A stretch of 20,542 nt of DNA, from positions 1 to 20,542 of the forward strand of contig PWGY01000151.1 in NCBI GenBank assembly GCA_003554665.1, in the 5' to 3' direction. The notes under the pieces are model-generated. The model was not told the DNA's origin, searched no databases, and saw nothing but the letters and a program-made list of their open reading frames with translations. Positions 16,892 to 20,542 of the stretch are shown here, piece after piece (within the stretch, counting starts at the first letter, position 1; each line of letters opens with the position of its first letter). This DNA comes from Bacteroidales bacterium. Lineage in GTDB: Bacteria > Bacteroidota > Bacteroidia > Bacteroidales > UBA7960. The translations under genes were made by a program, and so were the position numbers.

Positions 16892-18160
16892 CTAAATTTT
16901 GTCAAAACCAGTATAAGGACGCAATACCTCCGGTATGATAACGCTGCCCCCCTCCTGCTTATTCTCCAGCAAGGCGGCCAAAATGCGGGGCAGTGCCAAA
17001 GCACTTCCATTAAGGGTATGCGCCGGCAGGTTTTTACCTTCTGGTGTACGGTAGCGGAGTTTCATCCGATGCGACTGGTAAGCCTCAAAATTCGACACAG
17101 AGCTTACCTCCAGCCAGCGCCCCTGTGCCCCTGACCAAACTTCCATGTCAAAGGTCAGCGCAGCAGCAAAGCCCAGATCCCCGCCACACAAACGGGCAAT
17201 CCGGAAGGGAAGCTCCAGCTTTTTCAGCAAAGCAGCCACATGATCAACCATTTCGTCCAGTGCCTGATAGCTTTTTTCAGGATGGGTCACCTGCACGATC
17301 TCCACCTTGTCAAACTGATGCAAGCGGTTCAGCCCGCGCACATCCTTTCCATAGGAGCCCGCTTCCCGCCGGAAACAAACAGAGTACGCTGTGCATTTCA
17401 CCGGCAGCTCATCCTCCTTCATGATGGTATCACGGAACAAATTCGTAACCGGCACCTCCGAAGTGGGGATCAGGTACAGATCATCTGACGGCACATGGTA
17501 CATCTGCCCGTCTTTGTCAGGAAGCTGGCCGGTACCGTATGCAGAATCAGCATTCACCATCAGCGGTGGCTGAACCTCCATGTAACCTGCCTTTTCGGCT
17601 TCATCCAGAAAGAAAGCGATCAGGGCCCGTTGCAGTTTGGCTCCTTTACCTTTATATACAGGAAACCCGGCACCGGTAATCCTGGTTCCCGCTTCAAAGT
17701 CAATGATATCAAGCTTTTTACTCAGCTCCCAGTGGGGTAGTGCATCAGGGGCCGCAGCAACAGCTTCTCCTTCCTGCCTGACAATTTCATTGTCTGCATC
17801 AGTATTCCCGGCAGGCACAGAAGGATGAGGGATATTGGGCAAGCGGGTCATCAGGTCACTCAACTCTGAGCCAACCGCGTCCAGTTTTTCCTGAAGGGAT
17901 TTGGCCTGCTGTTTTAAACGTGCCGATTCCTGTTTTAAATCCTCGGCTTCCTGTCCCTTGCCGGACTTGTACAACTCACCGATACGCCGGGCAAGCACCT
18001 TGCTTTCCGCCAATGTATCATCCAGCTGCTTTTGCATCTGCCTGCGCTCACTGTCTGCCGTAGCCACACGCTCCACCAGGTCTTCGGCATCCATATTTCT
18101 TACCTTAAGCCTTTCGACCACCTCACGGCTGTTTTCCCTGATAATTTGAATATCAATCAT
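16892..18160 (-). CDS. serS: Serine--tRNA ligase
   Basis: A 422-residue class II aminoacyl-tRNA synthetase that charges tRNA-Ser. The N-terminal antiparallel coiled coil that grips the long variable arm of tRNA-Ser covers about residues 28-105. Motif 2 is in CFRREAGSYGKDVRGLNRLH and motif 3 in NGSALALPRILAALLENKQ. Length is normal and the protein ends GFDKI. It is the first gene of the five-gene minus-strand run, and the TPR gene starts 19 bp behind it. Confidence 0.98.
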   Translation of the reverse strand: MIDIQIIRENSREVVERLKVRNMDAEDLVERVATADSERRQMQKQLDDTLAESKVLARRIGELYKSGKGQEAEDLKQESARLKQQAKSLQEKLDAVGSELSDLMTRLPNIPHPSVPAGNTDADNEIVRQEGEAVAAAPDALPHWELSKKLDIIDFEAGTRITGAGFPVYKGKGAKLQRALIAFFLDEAEKAGYMEVQPPLMVNADSAYGTGQLPDKDGQMYHVPSDDLYLIPTSEVPVTNLFRDTIMKEDELPVKCTAYSVCFRREAGSYGKDVRGLNRLHQFDKVEIVQVTHPEKSYQALDEMVDHVAALLKKLELPFRIARLCGGDLGFAAALTFDMEVWSGAQGRWLEVSSVSNFEAYQSHRMKLRYRTPEGKNLPAHTLNGSALALPRILAALLENKQEGGSVIIPEVLRPYTGFDKI

Positions 18161-18205
18161 TTTATTAGTTTGGGCTGTTAGTATTCAATAATTATTGCAA
18201 AAGAT

Positions 18206-18213
18206 CAAAATTA
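18206..18213 (-). promoter_or_regulatory. Putative -7 element of the serS promoter
   Basis: On the minus strand this reads TAATTTTG, an exact TAnnTTTG match, 46 bp before the serS start. The -33 region is only T-rich, without a well-placed TTG. The element lies just downstream of the rpmA terminator, so it could start the serS transcript afresh. Confidence 0.4.
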
Positions 18214-18225
18214 CGAAAACCACGG

Positions 18226-18253
18226 CAAAAAAAAATCCTGCCGTGGCAGGATT
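18226..18253 (-). terminator. Intrinsic terminator of rplU-rpmA
   Basis: Read on the minus strand, AATCCTGC and GCAGGATT form an 8-bp stem around the loop CACG, followed by a run of about nine T. It lies 43 bp after the rpmA stop and before the serS promoter. Confidence 0.8.
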
Positions 18254-18295
18254 GATTTTTTCGATGTTTCGGTAAATCCCGAAATTTGAAGTGCC

Positions 18296-18679
18296 TTATG
18301 CCTGGGTTTCAGCAGGAGCTTCTTCCCCGCCTGAAGCCTCAGCAGCGGTTGATTCCTGCGGAGTTTTCTCCACACTGACCTCAGCCACAGGCTTACTATC
18401 TTTTGTTTCTGCCACAGGTGCCTCTGTCAAAGGCTCAACGGAAACATAGGATTTATTACCGTACGACTTTTTGAAAACCACCTTGCCGTCAATCAGTGCA
18501 TAGAGGGTATGGTCCTTGCCCATCCCCACATTGCGGCCAGGATTGTGCCTGGTACCACGCTGTCTTACAATAATGTTTCCGGCAGTAGCGACAGAACCAC
18601 CAAATATTTTAACACCGAGCCTCTTGCTATGCGACTCGCGACCGTTACGTGAGCTACCAACTCCTTTCTTATGTGCCAT
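18296..18679 (-). CDS. rpmA: 50S ribosomal protein L27 with acidic C-terminal extension
   Basis: A 127-residue protein. Residues 1-84 are a standard L27 ([51 protein letters not shown]). L27 lies near the peptidyl-transferase centre with its N terminus close to the P-site tRNA. There is no N-terminal propeptide of the Firmicutes type. Residues 85-127 are a low-complexity tail rich in Ala, Glu, Thr, Ser, Pro and Val, with nine Glu; ordinary L27 ends near residue 85-90. The tail is in frame with no stop before it, so it is either a true extension or the result of a lost stop. It is preceded by rplU, 30 bp upstream, and followed by a terminator. Confidence 0.97.
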   Translation of the reverse strand: MAHKKGVGSSRNGRESHSKRLGVKIFGGSVATAGNIIVRQRGTRHNPGRNVGMGKDHTLYALIDGKVVFKKSYGNKSYVSVEPLTEAPVAETKDSKPVAEVSVEKTPQESTAAEASGGEEAPAETQA

Positions 18680-18709
18680 AGTTTCTTATTTTTCGGTTGC
18701 CAAACTTTC

Positions 18710-19021
18710 TTATGCGGTAATCTCTTCAATCTGGATCTGAGTCAGCGGCTGGCGATGACCATTCAGTTTCTGGTAGCCTTTGCGCCTTTTCTTTTTGAAA
18801 ACAAGCACCTTGTCGGCTTTCACATGCTCCAGCACTTTGGCTTTGACCTTTGCGCCTTCCACAACAGGGGTTCCCACCTGAATATTATCGCCGTCAGCCA
18901 GCAACAGCACCTGATCAAACTCCAGTTCATTGCCCGCTTCGTTATCCAGCAGATTTACAAAAAGCTTCTGATCTTTCTGAATCTTGAATTGCTGGCCGCC
19001 TATTTCAACAATTGCGTACAT
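18710..19021 (-). CDS. rplU: 50S ribosomal protein L21
   Basis: A 103-residue protein starting MYAIVEIGGQQFKI, with FKKKRRKGYQKLNGHRQPLT near the end, as expected for L21. It binds 23S rRNA in the large subunit. It is the first gene of the usual rplU-rpmA pair. A strong promoter lies upstream at 19065-19095, and AAGGA lies 7 bp before the ATG. Confidence 0.98.
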   Translation of the reverse strand: MYAIVEIGGQQFKIQKDQKLFVNLLDNEAGNELEFDQVLLLADGDNIQVGTPVVEGAKVKAKVLEHVKADKVLVFKKKRRKGYQKLNGHRQPLTQIQIEEITA

Positions 19022-19064
19022 TTCTTATCCTTGGTTAAAAGTGAGTTACTCGAATATTGGGGTG

Positions 19065-19095
19065 CAAAGATAAACAAAAAAAACCAAGGAGCAAG
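19065..19095 (-). promoter_or_regulatory. Bacteroidota-type promoter of rplU-rpmA
   Basis: On the minus strand, CTTG (19095-19092) is followed by a 19-bp spacer and a perfect TATCTTTG (19072-19065). The predicted leader is about 35 nt. This is the best promoter match in the window. Confidence 0.75.
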
Positions 19096-19131
19096 AACCC
19101 GGCTAAATATTTTTCCTGCTGTGTTTTAGGG

Positions 19132-19231
19132 AATGGACAGGCCAGGACTATATGGTAATGGACGGGCCAGGACTATATGGTAATTGACAGGCCAGGACTA
19201 TATGGTAATGGACGGGCCAGGACTATTATGA
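19132..19231. repeat. 25-bp tandem repeat, four copies
   Basis: The GCCAGGACTA core recurs at 19141, 19166, 19191 and 19216, an exact 25-bp period. Copies are nearly identical; they alternate between GGACAG or TGACAG (copies 1 and 3) and GGACGG (copies 2 and 4) just before the core, which hints at a 50-bp higher-order duplication. The fourth copy breaks off as GACTATTATG. High similarity suggests recent expansion. It abuts the -33 area of the promoter element at 19247-19254. Confidence 0.9.
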
Positions 19232-19246
19232 TGGTTCACTTTTCCC

Positions 19247-19254
19247 TATCTTTG
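19247..19254 (+). promoter_or_regulatory. Putative -7 element upstream of the CYTH gene
   Basis: TATCTTTG matches TAnnTTTG exactly. A TTG at the right distance upstream is missing; that position falls at the edge of the 25-bp repeat array. A transcript from here would start near 19261 and carry a leader of about 200 nt through the 18-codon frame and the 19-bp repeats before the CYTH start. Confidence 0.4.
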
Positions 19255-19273
19255 CATGGGAACAGGGTTATTT

Positions 19274-19330
19274 ATGTGCAGGATAGCAGGCTTATTTAGC
19301 AGTGGGGTCTCCTGCCCGCCGATCTCTTAA
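19274..19330 (+). other. 18-codon reading frame resembling the N terminus of a class II glutamine amidotransferase
   Basis: The frame encodes MCRIAGLFSSGVSCPPIS and then TAA. Its first eight residues differ at one position from MCGIAGLF, the start of asparagine synthase-type enzymes, whose Cys2 is the catalytic nucleophile. A promoter-like TATCTTTG lies 20 bp upstream of the ATG. No further similarity follows the stop. It could be a decayed gene end, a leader peptide or chance; I do not call it a real gene. Confidence 0.25.
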
Positions 19331-19354
19331 TCGGCCCTGACCGGTCAATTATGA

Positions 19355-19430
19355 TGTTGCTCATCCGGCTACCTGTTGCTCAACCAGCTACCTGTTGCTC
19401 AACTGACTACCTGTTGCTCAACTGGCTGCC
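19355..19430. repeat. 19-bp tandem repeat, four copies
   Basis: Units start at 19355, 19374, 19393 and 19412, an exact 19-bp period, with consensus TGTTGCTCAACCGGCTACC. Units differ at two to four positions. The array ends 29 bp before the CYTH start codon, so it would lie in that gene's leader. Confidence 0.9.
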
Positions 19431-19459
19431 AGGTGGGAGTTGATTAAAAACATTTTACC

Positions 19460-19930
19460 ATGGCACAGGAAATTGAACGAAAATTCCTGGTAAGCGGTGA
19501 CTTTCACCCTTACACATCTGGTCAGTCCCATATCACCCAGGCTTACCTGTCTTCGGCACCAGGGCGGGTTGTCAGGGTCCGGATCGAGGAAGAAAAAGGG
19601 TTTCTGACCATCAAGGGAAAAACCGGACAAGATGGCACAAGCCGTTATGAATGGGAAAAAGAGATCCCGGCAGAAGAAGCCCGTGAATTATTGAAGATCT
19701 GTGAACCCGGCATGATCGAAAAGATCAGACACCGGGTACCGGCCGGACACCACACATACGAAGTAGATGAATTCCTCGGGCCAAACAAGGGGCTGATACT
19801 GGCCGAGGTAGAACTGGAGTCACCGGATGAGTCTTTTGAACGACCCGGGTGGCTGGGCGAAGAGGTCACCGGAAACCCCCGGTATTACAATGCCTCCCTG
19901 GTAAAAAACCCGTATAGCACCTGGGATTAA
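19460..19930 (+). CDS. CYTH-domain protein (triphosphate tunnel metalloenzyme family)
   Basis: A 156-residue single-domain protein. It begins MAQEIERKFLV with the signature ExExK (Glu4, Glu6, Lys8) that binds metal and triphosphate. Further charged strands of the tunnel are visible: VVRVRIEEEKGFLTIKGK, RYEWEKEI, EKIRHRV, YEVDEF and LAEVELES. The family includes class IV adenylate cyclase, thiamine triphosphatase and the short bacterial inorganic triphosphatases such as that of Nitrosomonas europaea. This short form is most like the last group, so tripolyphosphate hydrolysis is the best guess, not proven. No CHAD domain is fused. It is bracketed by tandem-repeat arrays, and no clear ribosome binding site was seen. 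Confidence 0.9.
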   Translation: MAQEIERKFLVSGDFHPYTSGQSHITQAYLSSAPGRVVRVRIEEEKGFLTIKGKTGQDGTSRYEWEKEIPAEEARELLKICEPGMIEKIRHRVPAGHHTYEVDEFLGPNKGLILAEVELESPDESFERPGWLGEEVTGNPRYYNASLVKNPYSTWD

Positions 19931-20064
19931 CCGCTCACCGGTACCGCCATTCACCGATACCGCCATTCATTGATACCGCCATTCATTGATACCACCATTC
20001 ATCGATACCACCGTTCATTGATACCACCGTTCATTGATATTGCCATTCACCAATACCGCTCGCC
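19929..20064. repeat. 16-bp tandem repeat, seven full copies with degenerate ends
   Basis: Full units run from 19943 to 20054 in exact 16-bp steps, with consensus ACCGCCATTCATTGAT. The outer copies carry CACCGAT or CACCAAT variants, and inner copies carry ACCACCATT or ACCACCGTT. Partial units flank both ends (ACCGCTCACCGGT at 19930, ACCGCTCGCC at 20055). The variants are grouped, as expected from stepwise duplication. The array fills the space between the convergent CYTH and transporter genes. No spacers are present, so it is not a CRISPR array. Confidence 0.92.
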
Positions 20065-20107
20065 ACAGGGCAGCACGAAGAAAAATTCAGGCGTTGGCTG
20101 GCCCCTT

Positions 20108-20542
20108 TCACCGGCCGGCAGGTTGCCTGGGTTTCCTCTGACGCCGGTTGGCCATGTAAACACCCAGCAGTATCATGGCAATCCATAGAATATACAGGGG
20201 CAGAAAAACTTCCCCGTCGGCCACCCCCCAGAAGATTGACACAACCGGCATCAGATAAGTAACCGTCGAAGTGAACAGCGCCGAAGTCTGCCGTATCAGC
20301 CAGTTGTGAATAATCATGGCCAGGGCTGTGCCCACAATGGCCAGTATGGCAATATAGCCCAGGCTGGACCACCCTGCCGGATCATCTGCCAGTACAGTCA
20401 AAAAACTGCTACCGGCAAACAGCCAGATCAGCGATGGGATGCCGATAAACATAAAAGCCACCGAAGTGATGGTCAGGGCATTGAACCCATATAAGTACTG
20501 CTTGATCAGGTTCATATTGGTGGCATAACAAACGGCCGCAGC
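20108..20542 (-). CDS. EamA-family (drug/metabolite transporter superfamily) membrane protein, C-terminal part
   Basis: The frame is open to the end of the window, so the start lies beyond it; about 144 C-terminal residues are present. Four to five hydrophobic segments are seen (for example TSVAFMFIGIPSLIWLFAG, LGYIAILAIVGTALAMII, TYLMPVVSIFWGVADGE and LYILWIAMILLGVYMAN). The segment SLGYIAILAIVGTALAMII followed by TYLMPVVSIFWG is characteristic of the second EamA repeat. The protein ends in a basic tail (NRRQRKPRQPAGR). These are inner-membrane exporters or importers of small metabolites; the substrate cannot be told. An ATG at 20513-20515 lies within the membrane region and is unlikely to be the start. 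Confidence 0.85.
   Translation of the reverse strand, partial: AAAVCYATNMNLIKQYLYGFNALTITSVAFMFIGIPSLIWLFAGSSFLTVLADDPAGWSSLGYIAILAIVGTALAMIIHNWLIRQTSALFTSTVTYLMPVVSIFWGVADGEVFLPLYILWIAMILLGVYMANRRQRKPRQPAGR

Larger units (their letters stand above)
19022..19459. other. 438-bp intergenic region with two tandem-repeat arrays and two promoters
   Basis: The region lies between the divergent rplU and CYTH genes. It holds the rplU promoter (19065-19095), a 25-bp repeat array (19132-19231), a plus-strand -7 element (19247-19254), an 18-codon reading frame (19274-19330), and a 19-bp repeat array (19355-19430). Two possible hairpins are present: GCAGGA/TCCTGC at 19278-19283 and 19310-19315, and GCCGAT/ATCGGC at 19318-19323 and 19330-19335. 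No longer gene was seen. Confidence 0.6.

Noticed and set aside
16873..17010. Upstream extension of the TPR protein
   Set aside because: It overlaps serS by more than 100 bp and would bury a good signal peptide; the ATG at 16870-16872 fits better.
19929..20064. CRISPR array
   Set aside because: The units are contiguous 16-mers with no spacers and no cas gene nearby.
19970..20188. Plus-strand open frame running through the 16-bp repeat
   Set aside because: The period is not a multiple of three, the translation is repetitive only because of the array, and it runs antisense into the transporter gene.

Overview
The window looks like a chromosomal segment from a member of the Bacteroidota. Evidence seen directly: several promoters fit the Bacteroidota form (TTG, about 19-20 bp, TAnnTTTG), for example upstream of the L28, L21 and ECF sigma genes. 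Shine-Dalgarno sequences are weak. There is a TonB-dependent receptor with an N-terminal carboxypeptidase-like domain, and the DnaK, KsgA and SerS sequences are of Bacteroidota type. No tRNA, rRNA, CRISPR array, insertion sequence or phage gene was seen. Most of the window is ordinary core genome; the accessory features lie in a few unusual proteins and in the intergenic DNA.

Layout. 1-940: end of a DUF368 (PopT-type) membrane protein, facing a membrane-anchored J-domain protein. 1037-1405: the L28 gene with its own promoter and terminator. 1425-1530: a 23-bp tandem repeat. 1659-4860: a small exported carboxypeptidase-like-domain protein, then a TonB-dependent receptor. 5018-6990: dnaK and a bidirectional terminator. 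7089-8541 (minus): a standalone DnaB-type ATPase domain followed by a DUF2148 cysteine protein. 8712-10572: a MerR regulator with a B12-binding-type sensor domain, a 399-bp AT-rich intergenic region, and an ECF sigma factor with promoter and terminator. 10593-11949: aspartate kinase, whose 3' end overlaps a convergent gene. 11930-18160 (minus): a five-gene run, serS, an exported TPR protein, rsmA, a degenerate PP2C-like protein with one membrane segment and a LysM-like tail, and a 2-hydroxyacid dehydrogenase. 18226-19095 (minus): rplU-rpmA (L21-L27), with promoter and terminator. 19132-20064: three different short tandem-repeat families around a CYTH-domain gene. 20108-20542 (minus): end of an EamA-type transporter.

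The points I consider most worth following are: (1) the MerR/B12 protein keeps the Trp-x9-Glu-His and His residues used by the CarH light sensor and sits just upstream of an ECF sigma gene, an arrangement reminiscent of LitR-LitS; (2) the PP2C-like/TM/LysM protein has apparently lost metal-binding aspartates and may be a pseudophosphatase that links cytoplasm to envelope; (3) a DnaB ATPase domain occurs without the DnaB N-terminal domain; (4) ribosomal protein L27 has a C-terminal acidic tail of about 43 residues; (5) four unrelated tandem-repeat families with periods 16, 19, 23 and 25 bp occur, all intergenic and none a multiple of three; (6) an 18-codon reading frame starts like a class II glutamine amidotransferase. 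None of these was tested against a database.
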